Assembly (NCBI RefSeq): GCF_002890915.1
Contig: NZ_POUT01000008.1
Span: 124,001 to 188,000 of the forward strand
Reading direction: 5' to 3'
DNA length: 64,000 bases
Origin: Stutzerimonas stutzeri
GTDB taxonomy: Bacteria; Pseudomonadota; Gammaproteobacteria; Pseudomonadales; Pseudomonadaceae
Shown piece after piece: positions 37,462 through 45,901 of this stretch. Position numbers and translations under genes: made by a program. A model generated the notes under the pieces. The model was not told the DNA's origin and did not search any database. It worked only from the letters and a program-made list of their open reading frames with translations. The stretch's first letter is position 1; each line of letters starts with the position of its first letter.

Positions 37462-38568
37462 GTGTCCATGATGCAAGCAGCTCGTCTGCACGAGATCGGT
37501 GGTCGTTTCGTCGTCGACGAGATCCCGATACCCAGCCCCGGCCCCCACGACGTACTGGTCAAGGTTGCCGCCAGCGGGATCATCCCCAACCTGAAGAACG
37601 TCACCACCCATTTCCCCGAGTGGTATCCCTTCCTGCCGCTGCCCAGGTTGCCAGCCATCTTCGGCCTGGATTCGGCCGGTACCGTGGCCGCCGTGGGCAC
37701 CCACGTCACCGCGTTCAAACCCGGCGATCGCGTCTACGTCAATCCCGGCGTAGGTTGCGGCGAGTGCCGTCACTGCCGCGAGGGCAACGCACCGCGCTGC
37801 GAGTCCTACACCTTCACCGGCTACTTCGGTTTCGGTCCCGGTTCGCAGCAGGTCTTCGAACGCTATCCGTACGCGGGCTACAGCCAGTACATGACCGCCC
37901 ACGTGCACAGCCTGGTGCGCCTGCCGGATTGCCTGGGCTTCGCCGCCGCCACCCGCTTCGGCTACCTGGGCACTGCCTATTCGGCCATCCGCAAGGCGGC
38001 GCTGCGCCCGGCGCAGAACATCCTGATCCTCGGGGCCAGCGGCACCCTGGGCGTGGGGGCGGCCCTGCTGGCCCTGGCCTTCGGCGCCGCCCGCGTACTG
38101 GTGGTGGCGCGCGATGCCCTGGCGCTGGAGCGCCTGAAGGCGCTGGACCCGCGCCGTGTGGTGCCGATCCGCATCGGCGAAGGCCGCATCGCCGAGCAAG
38201 TCCGGGCATTGCTGCCGGCGGGCGTCGATTGCATGCTCGATACCCTTGGCGCCAAGGCACCCACCGAGCTATCCGTCGATGCCATGCAGGCGGTCGCCCG
38301 CGGCGGTCGCATCGTGCAGATTGGTGGCGTGGCCGGCCCCATTCCCATCGATCCGCATCCTTTCATGTGCGCCCAGCTGCAGTACCTCGGCTCGCTGTGG
38401 TTCACCACCAGCGAAGGCGAAGAGATGGCCAGCATGATGGAGTCGGGGATCCTCGACCTGTCCATTCTGGAAAATCGCCCGTATCCACTGGAGAAGCTCA
38501 ACGAGGCGCTGGACGAGATCCAGGCCGAAGGCAACGGCTTCAGCAACTTCCACATTCTTCATCGGTGA
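37462..38568 (+). CDS. MDR family alcohol dehydrogenase-like protein lacking catalytic zinc ligands
   Basis: Medium-chain dehydrogenase/reductase of 368 residues. The structural zinc site is complete (Cys99, 102, 105, 113). The catalytic zinc site is not: the usual GVCHTD reads SGIIPN at 38-43 and the usual GHE reads GLD at 68-70. The nucleotide fold LILGASGTLGVGAA is intact. This pattern suggests an NAD(P)H reductase of a C=C or C=O bond without zinc. GTG 37462 fits AGGAG upstream; ATG 37468 is possible. It is followed by a cupin gene. Confidence 0.83.
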   Translation: MSMMQAARLHEIGGRFVVDEIPIPSPGPHDVLVKVAASGIIPNLKNVTTHFPEWYPFLPLPRLPAIFGLDSAGTVAAVGTHVTAFKPGDRVYVNPGVGCGECRHCREGNAPRCESYTFTGYFGFGPGSQQVFERYPYAGYSQYMTAHVHSLVRLPDCLGFAAATRFGYLGTAYSAIRKAALRPAQNILILGASGTLGVGAALLALAFGAARVLVVARDALALERLKALDPRRVVPIRIGEGRIAEQVRALLPAGVDCMLDTLGAKAPTELSVDAMQAVARGGRIVQIGGVAGPIPIDPHPFMCAQLQYLGSLWFTTSEGEEMASMMESGILDLSILENRPYPLEKLNEALDEIQAEGNGFSNFHILHR

Positions 38569-38627
38569 GATGAGTGACGCCGCCGGTACCGCATTCCGTT
38601 GGCGCTGGCGGCCACGAGGAGAACAGG

Positions 38628-39167
38628 ATGAAAGCACAACGCGTCGTCACCGGGCACGATGCCCGGGGCCGCTCGCGGATCGTCAGCGCCGGTGCGATTC
38701 CCGGTGACGAACCGTTCAGCAACGTTCCGGGCTTCAGTGCCGCGATGTTCTGGAAAACCGAAGCCGCGCCGCAGGTCGGCAATGTGCAGCCCGATCCGCC
38801 GGCCCGGCCTACTTCCGTCCTGCCCGGGCCGGGCGGCACCTGCGCAATGCTGGTGACCTTCCCGCCGGAGCCGGAGGTACTGCCCAGCGAAGAGCGGCTG
38901 CAGGCGGCAGGGGCGGAAATGGCCGCCCGGCTGCCCGGCCTGGCCGAGCTGTTCGAGCCGGACGCACCGGGTTTCCATCGCACCGACAGCATCGACTACG
39001 GCGTGCTCCTGGAAGGGGAGCTGACGCTCGTCCTCGACGAAGGTGAAACCACCGTGGTGAGAGCAGGCGATGTGCTGGTGCAGATGGGTACCCGCCACGC
39101 CTGGCGTAACACCGGTAACACTCCGGCCCGGATGATGTTCGTGATGGTGCACGCGAAACGCGTGTGA
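38628..39167 (+). CDS. Cupin domain-containing protein
   Basis: Protein of 179 residues with a C-terminal cupin (about 105-175): HRTDSIDYGVLLEGEL and GDVLVQMGTRHAWRN give the two His/Glu motifs. The N-terminal part is a conserved lead-in without known role. GAGGAGA precedes ATG 38628. Family members are often found with aromatic catabolic genes; a reaction cannot be named. Confidence 0.8.
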   Translation: MKAQRVVTGHDARGRSRIVSAGAIPGDEPFSNVPGFSAAMFWKTEAAPQVGNVQPDPPARPTSVLPGPGGTCAMLVTFPPEPEVLPSEERLQAAGAEMAARLPGLAELFEPDAPGFHRTDSIDYGVLLEGELTLVLDEGETTVVRAGDVLVQMGTRHAWRNTGNTPARMMFVMVHAKRV

Positions 39168-39293
39168 GACGTGGGCCCTGGCCGAGCTGGAAGACGGCTC
39201 CCTGCCGTCTCCGGTTCTTTCCATTGTCATTCATAACAAGGACATGTCGTCTCATCCGACGCTGATCGACACCGAACGGGAGGAAATACCTCC

Positions 39294-39321
39294 GGCCCAT
39301 CGCACGGCGCTGCGATGGGCC
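39294..39321. repeat. Perfect 11-bp inverted repeat upstream of the XylS-type regulator
   Basis: GGCCCATCGCA, six bases, TGCGATGGGCC. No T-run follows, so it is not a typical terminator; it could be an operator or an RNA hairpin. A shorter repeat GGAGG/CCTCC lies just before it. The 436-bp stretch 39168-39603 has no gene; it holds this and the repeat at 39529. Confidence 0.6.
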
Positions 39322-39528
39322 ATGAAGATAGGCATGCTTAATGCTTGATCAGGACTGTGGTCACGACGAACCGAACACTCATTGCCCTGGAGCGGCTGGT
39401 GTTCAGGCCGAAGGGAAGGATTACCGCACCATCGGCAGATGACCACGCTATGCCTTGCACTGAACCGGAGCACCTGAAAGGACGCTTTGGCCCGCGTCGG
39501 TTCAGCTAGCGATTGCAATAACAAGAAT

Positions 39529-39551
39529 GATCCCGGGCACGACTCGGGATC
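39529..39551. repeat. Inverted repeat GATCCCG-N9-CGGGATC near the regulator start
   Basis: Seven-base arms around nine bases, 53 bp before the regulator start codon. A possible autoregulatory operator or leader hairpin; function unknown. Confidence 0.45.
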
Positions 39552-39603
39552 GCATAAGAATCGTGCAAATCGATCTGGTTGCCTGGCCAGACCGAAGAGG
39601 GTC

Positions 39604-40608
39604 ATGCAAATGGAACAGTTGAGTTTCCGTCCGGTTACACCGCCAGAAACCGTGCTGGCGCGTTATGAGCTTTGTCGTACCCATGACCTGGAAGAGGCTC
39701 GCCAGTGGGGTGAGAAGATCTTCTGCGAGAACCGCCTGTGCGCCGTGGATAGCAAGGGCGCGGTCAACACCCGCATCTACTACCGGCGTATCGGCAGCAT
39801 CGGCATAGGCCGCATGAGTTACGGCGGTGCGGTGACAATCAGGCCGGATGTGATGGAGAACTTCGCCCTGGTGCAGATGCCCATCCGCGGGGAGGAGCGA
39901 ATCGAGGTCGGCTCGCAGCGCGTAGTGTGCAACCCGCACATGGGCTCCGTGCTCAACAGCCATACCCCCACGTTGATCAACCACGCGTCCAATACCGAGA
40001 AGCTGATCATCCGCATCGATCGTAGCCTTCTCGAGCGGCATTGCCAGCAATTGCTGGGGCGTACGCTGCGGAACCAGATCGAGTTCGACTCCAGCATGCC
40101 GTTGAACACCGTGGCCGGTGCGCGCTGGCTGCGGATGGTGGGGTGGGTCTACGACTGCGTGTCGCAGGATGATGAAATCCCGCCGCTGATGGTCGCGCAG
40201 CTGGAGAGTGGCCTGGTCAGCCTGCTGCTGGCCAACCAGCCGCATACCTATTCGGCCGAACTGGCGTCAGAGGGGCCGTCGCTGGCGCCGTCCTTCGTCA
40301 AGCGGGTCGAGCGCTACATCGAGGAACAGGCCCACGAGCCGATCTCCATCGTCGACATGGCCGAGCATGCCGGCGTCAGCAGCCGCTCGCTGTTCACCGG
40401 GTTCCGCCGCTACCGCAATACTTCGCCCATGCTCTACCTGAAGGAAATCCGCCTGCGTCGGGTCAACGAAGAGCTCAAGCGGCTGGCGCCCGGTGGCGAT
40501 ACCGTGACGGCCGTGGCCTTCCGCTGGGGCTTCAGCCACCTCGGGCACTTCACCACCGACTACAAGCGTCGCTTCGGCGAGAGCCCCTCCGAGACCCTGG
40601 CGCACTGA
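39604..40608 (+). CDS. XylS/AraC-family transcriptional activator (candidate regulator of the five operators)
   Basis: Regulator of 334 residues. The N-terminal part (about 30-200) is the AraC_binding_2-like sensor seen in XylS-type proteins; the C-terminal third has two HTH motifs (IVDMAEHAGVSSRSLFTGFRR and TAVAFRWGFSHLGHFTTDYKRRFGESPSE), the second of the strongly conserved XylS type. ATG 39604 follows AAGAGG; ATG 39610 is also possible. It stands just before operator copy 4. In size, family and position it resembles OxoS, the activator of quinoline genes in P. putida 86 (from memory of that work). Confidence 0.87.
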   Translation: MQMEQLSFRPVTPPETVLARYELCRTHDLEEARQWGEKIFCENRLCAVDSKGAVNTRIYYRRIGSIGIGRMSYGGAVTIRPDVMENFALVQMPIRGEERIEVGSQRVVCNPHMGSVLNSHTPTLINHASNTEKLIIRIDRSLLERHCQQLLGRTLRNQIEFDSSMPLNTVAGARWLRMVGWVYDCVSQDDEIPPLMVAQLESGLVSLLLANQPHTYSAELASEGPSLAPSFVKRVERYIEEQAHEPISIVDMAEHAGVSSRSLFTGFRRYRNTSPMLYLKEIRLRRVNEELKRLAPGGDTVTAVAFRWGFSHLGHFTTDYKRRFGESPSETLAH

Positions 40609-40641
40609 GCGTGCCGGGGCGTTCGGCAATTCGCATCTTTT

Positions 40642-40703
40642 GGCACTGACGGGATAAGCCCAACGGTTTCGGGAGCGTCAGCGCGGACATGGCTTCTTAG
40701 GAT
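40642..40703 (+). promoter_or_regulatory. XylS/OxoS-type operator and promoter of the Rieske operon (copy 4 of 5)
   Basis: Half-site GGCACTGACGGGATA at 40642-40656, five bases, second half-site AACGGTTTCGGGAGC at 40662-40676, -10-like TTCTTAGGAT at 40694-40703 (one base closer than in the other copies). The -10 region resembles CTTAGGCTTTAT of the XylS-activated Pm promoter. Confidence 0.72.
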
Positions 40704-40756
40704 GACTGAAAAGCGCCACATGGGGTGGCGTCTTTCCTGACAACCAGGGGGTAATC

Positions 40757-42091
40757 ATGTCCGAGCAGCCTATCGTCCGGCGCCGTGTGGTAAAGCACGG
40801 CATCAGCGATGCCCGCGCCAACAACGCCAAGACCCAGAGCCAGTACCAGCCCTACAAGGATGCTGCCTGGGGCTTCATCAACCACTGGTACCCGGCCCTG
40901 TTCAGCAAGGAGCTGCCCGAGGACCAGGTCGAAGGCCTCATGATCTGCGGCGTGCCGCTGGTGCTGCGCCGGGTCAACGGCAAGGTCTACTGTCTCAAGG
41001 ATCAGTGCCTGCACCGTGGCGTACGCCTGTCAGAGAAGCCCATGTGCTTCAACAAGAGCACCATTTCCTGCTGGTACCACGGGTTCACCTTCGATCTGCA
41101 GAGCGGTGACCTGGTCACCATCGTCGCCAATCCGGACGACAAGCTGGTGGGAACCACCGGCATCACCACCTACCCGGTGCACGAAGTCAACGGCATGATC
41201 TTCGTCTTCGTGCGCGAGGACGACTTCCCCGACGAGGACGTCCCGCCGCTGTCCCACGACCTGCCGTTCCGTTTCCCGGAGAACAGCGAGCGCTTCCCGC
41301 ACCCGCTGTGGCCATCCTCGCCGAGCGTGATGGACGACAATGCCCAGATCCGCGGCATGCACCGTACCGGCTACGGCAACTGGCGCATCGCCTGCGAGAA
41401 CGGCTTCGACAACGCCCACATCCTGGTGCACAAGGACAATGCCATCGTCCATGCCAAGGACTGGGTGCTGCCGCTGGGCATCCTGCCGACCGCCGACGAC
41501 TGCATCAGCGTGGTCGAGGACGAGGACGGCCCGAAAGGCCTGATGCAGTGGCTGTTCACCGACAAATGGCAGCCGATCCTGGAGAACGGCCCTCTGGGGT
41601 TGAAGGTGGAAGGCCTGAATGGTCGCTTCTACCGCACTTCGGTGGTCCTGCCGGGGGTGCTGATGGTGGAGAACTGGCCGGAAGAGCATGTGGTGCAGTA
41701 CGAGTGGTACGTGCCGATCACCGACGATACCCACGAGTACTGGGAAATCCTGGTACGCGTGTGCCCGACCGAAGAAGACGTGAAGAAATTCGACTATCGC
41801 TACAAGTACATGTACGAGCCGCTGTGCCTGCACGGCTTCAACGACTGCGACCTGTACGCCCGCGAAGCCATGCAGAACTTCTACTCCGACGGTACCGGCT
41901 GGGACGAGGAGCAACTGGTGGCCACCGACGTCTCGCCGATCACCTGGCGCAAGATGGCGTCGCGCTGGAATCGCGGCATCGCCAAGCCGGGGCGCGGCGT
42001 GGCCGGCGCCCGCAAGGACACCAGCCTGATCTTCAAGGACACCGCCGACGGCCACCGTCCGGGCTACAGGGTCCGCAAGATCGAAGAGTGA
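40757..42091 (+). CDS. Rieske non-heme iron oxygenase, CarAa/OxoO-like terminal component
   Basis: Ring hydroxylase of 444 residues. Rieske cluster ligands Cys84, His86, Cys105, His108 (CLHRG, CWYHG); mononuclear iron His221 and His225 in ENGFDNAHILVHKD with bridging Asp218; third ligand Asp363 or Asp365 in GFNDCDLYAREAM. The sequence aligns well with carbazole dioxygenase CarAa (GFINHWYPALFSKE, KSTISCWYHG, FEWYVPI-like) and has the length of 2-oxo-1,2-dihydroquinoline 8-monooxygenase OxoO (446). No small subunit is present, as in that group. Electron donor is probably the reductase at 44863. Confidence 0.88.
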   Translation: MSEQPIVRRRVVKHGISDARANNAKTQSQYQPYKDAAWGFINHWYPALFSKELPEDQVEGLMICGVPLVLRRVNGKVYCLKDQCLHRGVRLSEKPMCFNKSTISCWYHGFTFDLQSGDLVTIVANPDDKLVGTTGITTYPVHEVNGMIFVFVREDDFPDEDVPPLSHDLPFRFPENSERFPHPLWPSSPSVMDDNAQIRGMHRTGYGNWRIACENGFDNAHILVHKDNAIVHAKDWVLPLGILPTADDCISVVEDEDGPKGLMQWLFTDKWQPILENGPLGLKVEGLNGRFYRTSVVLPGVLMVENWPEEHVVQYEWYVPITDDTHEYWEILVRVCPTEEDVKKFDYRYKYMYEPLCLHGFNDCDLYAREAMQNFYSDGTGWDEEQLVATDVSPITWRKMASRWNRGIAKPGRGVAGARKDTSLIFKDTADGHRPGYRVRKIEE

Positions 42092-42144
42092 TGCCTTCGG
42101 GCCGGCCTCGACCGGGGCTGGCCCGCCTGTTTCAGGAATCCGTT

Positions 42145-43005
42145 ATGTCGTACTTAACCCCAAGCGACAGCCAGTTCGTCGCGGTTGACGGCGTGCGCCT
42201 GCATTACCAGGTGCTGGGCCGGGACACCGGACGGCTGCCGATCTTATTCACCCATGGCGGTGGGCCGGGCAGCACGGCCTGGAGCAACTTTCGCCTCAGT
42301 GCCGGCGCGTTCGCGGCCGATCACCGGTGCTACTTCGTCGATTTGCCGCAGTTCGGACGCTCCGCCATGGTCCCGGTGCAGGGCCCGCTGTTCGGCTGGC
42401 ACGCCAGTAAGCTGCTGGGGCTGATGGATGCCCTGGGCATCGCCCGCGCGCACCTGATCAACCAGTCCTTCGGCGGTTGCGTCGCGCTGCGCCTGGCCGT
42501 GGACCATCCGCAGCGGGTCGGGCGGCTGGTCACCATAGGCTCGCAGCCCGTGGACCAGGGGGCGATGGCGCCGCTGCCGCTGTTCAGCAAGCATGCCGCG
42601 ACGCTGATGAGCGACTACTACCTGGCCGATGGCGGGCCGACGCCGGACAAGCTGCGCCGGCTGCTGCAGCGCTACGAACTGCACGACGACAGCCGCCTGG
42701 ACGAGGAAAACCTGCGCCTGCGTTTCGAGGCCAGCGACAACCCGGACTACATCCGCCTGCTGCAGACGCCCGGCGCCTTCGGCGAGTGGGAGAACCTGCT
42801 GCCGGAGCTGCATCGGGTACGGGCGCCGACCCTGATGTGCTGGGGGCTGCATGACTGGTTCGGCAGCATCGATGTGCCGATGATGATGCTCAACCGCCTG
42901 CCCGGGGCGCAGCTCCACGTATTCGGCAACGCCGCCCACCATCTGCAGAGCGAATGCCCGGACGAGTTCAACGCCCTGGCCATTAGCTTCATCGGAGCCG
43001 CATGA
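42145..43005 (+). CDS. Alpha/beta hydrolase (meta-cleavage-product-hydrolase-like)
   Basis: Hydrolase of 286 residues. Oxyanion-region HGGGPGSTAWSNFR, nucleophile elbow NQSFGGCVA, acid in WGLHDWF and a His pair in NAAHHLQSE. It resembles MhpC/BphD-type C-C hydrolases, though an ester or amide substrate is possible. ATG 42145 has AGGAATCC upstream. Its stop overlaps the ATGATG start of the amidase gene, so both are coupled. Confidence 0.82.
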   Translation: MSYLTPSDSQFVAVDGVRLHYQVLGRDTGRLPILFTHGGGPGSTAWSNFRLSAGAFAADHRCYFVDLPQFGRSAMVPVQGPLFGWHASKLLGLMDALGIARAHLINQSFGGCVALRLAVDHPQRVGRLVTIGSQPVDQGAMAPLPLFSKHAATLMSDYYLADGGPTPDKLRRLLQRYELHDDSRLDEENLRLRFEASDNPDYIRLLQTPGAFGEWENLLPELHRVRAPTLMCWGLHDWFGSIDVPMMMLNRLPGAQLHVFGNAAHHLQSECPDEFNALAISFIGAA

Positions 43006-44411
43006 TGAACCTGCCCAGCGATCTGCATTACCTGGAGATGCATGAACTGTCGCTGCTGATCCGCAGCCGCAAGATCTCCCCCGTGGAAGTCACCGAGGCC
43101 CAGCTGGCGCGAATCGACGCGCTCGACGGCACGCTGCACAGCTACGCCCGGGTGACCGCCGAACTGGCCCTGGAACAGGCCCGGCAGGCCGAGCGGGAAC
43201 TGGCCGGCGGCCTCTGCCGCAGCCCTTTGCACGGCATCCCGCTGGCCTTCAAGGATCTGTTGGACACCGCCGGCGTGGTCACCGCGGCGGGCATGCCGCT
43301 GCATGGCCAGCGCATCCCGCGGCAGGATGCCACCGTGGTCGCCCGCCTGCGCGAGGCCGGCGTGGTGATGCTCGGCAAGTTGCAGATGACCGAGGGCGCG
43401 TTCGCCATCCATCACCCCGACATCCTGGCGCCGGTCAATCCCTGGGGCGCCGATCATTGGGTCGGTGCCTCGTCCAGCGGCTGCGGGGTGGCCACGGCGG
43501 CAGGGCTCTGCTACGGCTCGCTGGGCAGCGATACCGGTGGTTCGATCCGCTTTCCCTGCGCGGCCAACGGCCTCACCGGGCTCAAGCCGACCTGGGGGCG
43601 TGTCAGCCGCTTCGGTGCCTTCGAGATGGCCGCCAGCCTGGACCATATCGGGCCGGTCACCCGCAGCGCGCGGGACGCGCTGTTCCTGCTCTCGACCATC
43701 GCCGGCCACGATCCGCTGGACCCGACCTCGTTGCCCAGCGTGTGCCTGGAAATCCCGGGCATCGACGACAGCTTCCGCGGCTTGCGCGTGGGAATCGATG
43801 AGCGCTGGCTCAGCGATGGCGTCGACGAGGAGATCCAGCAGGCCTTGCAGCAGGTCATGCAACTGATCGCCGGCGCTGGTGGCCAGTTGCGAAGAATCCA
43901 CATGCCGGACGCCCGCGCCGTGAGCGGCAACTGGGAAATGCACTGCGGCGTACAGACCGCCGTGGCCCACGCCGGCACCTATCCGGCGCGCGCGGGCGAA
44001 TACGGTCCGGCCCTGAGCCGGCTGATCGAGGGTGGTCGTGCCCTGAGCGGCATGGATTACCAGCGCATCCTGCTGGCGGCCCAGCGTTTCACCGGCGAAG
44101 TGGACGCCTTGATGAACGAGCTGGACGTCGTGCTGGCGCCGGTGCAGCCCTACGCCGCGCCGACCCATGAGCAGCTCGCCAATCTGGCGCTGGACCCGGA
44201 GGCCAACCGCCGCCTGATCCAGTTCACCTCGCCATTCAATGTCAGTGGCCATCCATGCCTGAGCCTGCCCATCGGGCTGACCGCCGGCGGCCTGCCCATC
44301 GGCGGCCAGTTCATCGCCCGCAAGGGCGGCGAAGCGCTGCTCTGCCGCGCCGGCATGGCGCTGCAGAAAGTGAGCGACTGGCATCGGTTGCGTCCGCAGA
44401 GCTTCGGCTGA
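43002..44411 (+). CDS. Amidase signature family protein (first of two)
   Basis: Amidohydrolase of 469 residues. Ser-cisSer-Lys triad: Lys84 (AFKDLLD), Ser156 (GASSSGCG), Ser180 (GSDTGGSIR). It is not GatA, since gatBC are absent and the context is catabolic. In the Rieske operon it could open a lactam ring or remove an amide after ring hydroxylation (inference). It ends 451 bp before the reductase gene, in a gap with operator copy 5. Confidence 0.85.
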   Translation: MMNLPSDLHYLEMHELSLLIRSRKISPVEVTEAQLARIDALDGTLHSYARVTAELALEQARQAERELAGGLCRSPLHGIPLAFKDLLDTAGVVTAAGMPLHGQRIPRQDATVVARLREAGVVMLGKLQMTEGAFAIHHPDILAPVNPWGADHWVGASSSGCGVATAAGLCYGSLGSDTGGSIRFPCAANGLTGLKPTWGRVSRFGAFEMAASLDHIGPVTRSARDALFLLSTIAGHDPLDPTSLPSVCLEIPGIDDSFRGLRVGIDERWLSDGVDEEIQQALQQVMQLIAGAGGQLRRIHMPDARAVSGNWEMHCGVQTAVAHAGTYPARAGEYGPALSRLIEGGRALSGMDYQRILLAAQRFTGEVDALMNELDVVLAPVQPYAAPTHEQLANLALDPEANRRLIQFTSPFNVSGHPCLSLPIGLTAGGLPIGGQFIARKGGEALLCRAGMALQKVSDWHRLRPQSFG

Positions 44412-44590
44412 GAGGAAACCTTTCGGATAGCTATGCCCCAATTCCGACTTGCTCGATGTGCGGCTGCATGCCGAGCCGCCGTAGGAGCGGGCAACGTTCA
44501 TTCGCAACGGTTAGCAGGGACAGAACCTTTCGGGGTGCGTAGGCGCTTGCGGGTGGAGTGGCGAGCCCTATCTGTGATTCGGTTGCTTTT

Positions 44591-44617
44591 CACGGGCGGA
44601 TAGCTATGCCCGTTCTT
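44591..44617 (+). terminator. Hairpin resembling a terminator after the first amidase gene
   Basis: Stem ACGGGC / GCCCGT around ten bases (GGATAGCTAT), then TCTTT. Placed 180 bp after the amidase stop in the 44412-44862 gap. The 15-mer CGGATAGCTATGCCC occurs here (44596) and again at 44424. Confidence 0.45.
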
Positions 44618-44704
44618 TCCGGCGTCTGCGTTCCCTGTGGCGCGGCGTAGGCCTGTGCAGGGGCTTTTCCAGGCCGTCGGCATTGGTGCTTTCGCAACTT
44701 AATT

Positions 44705-44767
44705 TGCACTTTCGGGATAACGGCGTAGCCCATGGGAGCGCAGTCGCACCCTGTCGCTTCCTAACAT
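44705..44767 (+). promoter_or_regulatory. XylS/OxoS-type operator and promoter of the reductase operon (copy 5 of 5)
   Basis: Half-site TGCACTTTCGGGATA at 44705-44719, an exact TGCA-N6-GGNTA; five bases; second half-site GTAGCCCATGGGAGC at 44725-44739; -10-like TTCCTAACAT at 44758-44767. Transcript start near 44774, before ATG 44863. The preceding gap also holds a lone REP half (44481-44492). Confidence 0.75.
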
Positions 44768-44862
44768 CCGGCACAAGGCCAGCCCGTCCGGGGCGCTGGT
44801 GGATTGCACCCCACACGCTTCAGCCCGGCTTCAAGCAAGTCCCGATTCCGGTGGATTCCGAT

Positions 44863-45891
44863 ATGAATGAACAACTGCATCACGTCACCCTCAACTTCGC
44901 CGATGGCGTTACCCACAGCTTCAGCGTGCCACGGGGCGCCAACATCCTCGAAGCGGCGATCGCGGCTGAAATGCCGGTGCTCTACCAGTGCCGCTCCGGC
45001 GGTTGCTCGAGCTGCATCTGCACATTGAGCGAAGGCGAGGCGGTTACCCAGCCGGGTGCCAGCTCCTCGCTGCTGGGCAGTGAGTACGAGGCCGGCCAGC
45101 GCTTGCTGTGCGTTTCCCAGGTCAACTCGGACTGCACCTTCAACCTTGGCTACGGCAGCGAGGTGGGCTCCTGCGCGGCGCAGGAAGTCCATGCCTTCAT
45201 CGACTCCGTGGAGCGCATCGCCAGCAATGTGGTGAAGCTGACCCTGGAGCTTGCCGACGGGGAGTGGATGGAGTTCCGCCCCGGCCAGTTCATGCAGATC
45301 GTGGTGCCCAGCCTGGGGGTGCTGCGCAGCTACTCGCCGTCGAGCACCCAGGTCGATTTGCCGAAGATGGAATTCCTCATCCGTCTGCTGCCGGGCGGCG
45401 CCATGTCCGATTTTCTCGCGAACGTGGCCGAGCGGGATCAGGTCCTCACCCTCAGCGGACCATATGGTGCGTTCTTCCTGCGCGAAGAACATAAGCGCGC
45501 ACCGCATATCTTCGTCGCGGGTGGCACCGGGCTGGCACCGATTCTGTCGATGATCGACACCCTGCGACAAGGCAGCGGGCGCAAGCCGCGGATGCTGCTG
45601 AGCTTCGGTTGCGCCGTGCCCGAGGCGCTGTTCTCCCTGGAAGACATCGAGCTGCGCAAGCAATGGCTGCCGACCCTGGAAACCCGCATCTGCGTCGACC
45701 GCGAGGCCAGCGACGGCCTGCATCCGGGCAGCCCGGTCAGCGCCTTGCGTGAAGACGACGTGATCAGCCCGGACACCGTCGCCTACCTGTGCGGCCCGCA
45801 GCCGATGATCGATGCCGCCACCCAGCGCCTGACCGCGCTGGGCGTGAAACCCGAAAACATCTTCGCCGAGCAGTTCGTTGCCAGCCACTGA
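44863..45891 (+). CDS. Ferredoxin-type oxygenase reductase (2Fe-2S, FAD, NAD), OxoR-like
   Basis: One-chain reductase of 342 residues. N-terminal plant-type [2Fe-2S] domain with Cys43, 48, 51 and 83; FAD domain (about 105-200) with RSYSPSS; NAD domain (about 205-342) with GGTGLAPILSM and CGPQPMID. It would pass electrons from NADH straight to the Rieske oxygenase. The size equals that recalled for OxoR of P. putida 86 (342). ATG 44863 follows the promoter at 44705. First gene of an eight-gene operon. Confidence 0.9.
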   Translation: MNEQLHHVTLNFADGVTHSFSVPRGANILEAAIAAEMPVLYQCRSGGCSSCICTLSEGEAVTQPGASSSLLGSEYEAGQRLLCVSQVNSDCTFNLGYGSEVGSCAAQEVHAFIDSVERIASNVVKLTLELADGEWMEFRPGQFMQIVVPSLGVLRSYSPSSTQVDLPKMEFLIRLLPGGAMSDFLANVAERDQVLTLSGPYGAFFLREEHKRAPHIFVAGGTGLAPILSMIDTLRQGSGRKPRMLLSFGCAVPEALFSLEDIELRKQWLPTLETRICVDREASDGLHPGSPVSALREDDVISPDTVAYLCGPQPMIDAATQRLTALGVKPENIFAEQFVASH

Positions 45892-45901
45892 GGAGCCGCG
45901 C

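Noticed and set aside
39420-39480. TGCACTGAACCGGAGC near 39459 as a sixth XylS-type operator
   Set aside because: TGCACT fits but the GGATA half is missing, and no second half-site or -10 follows at the right distance.
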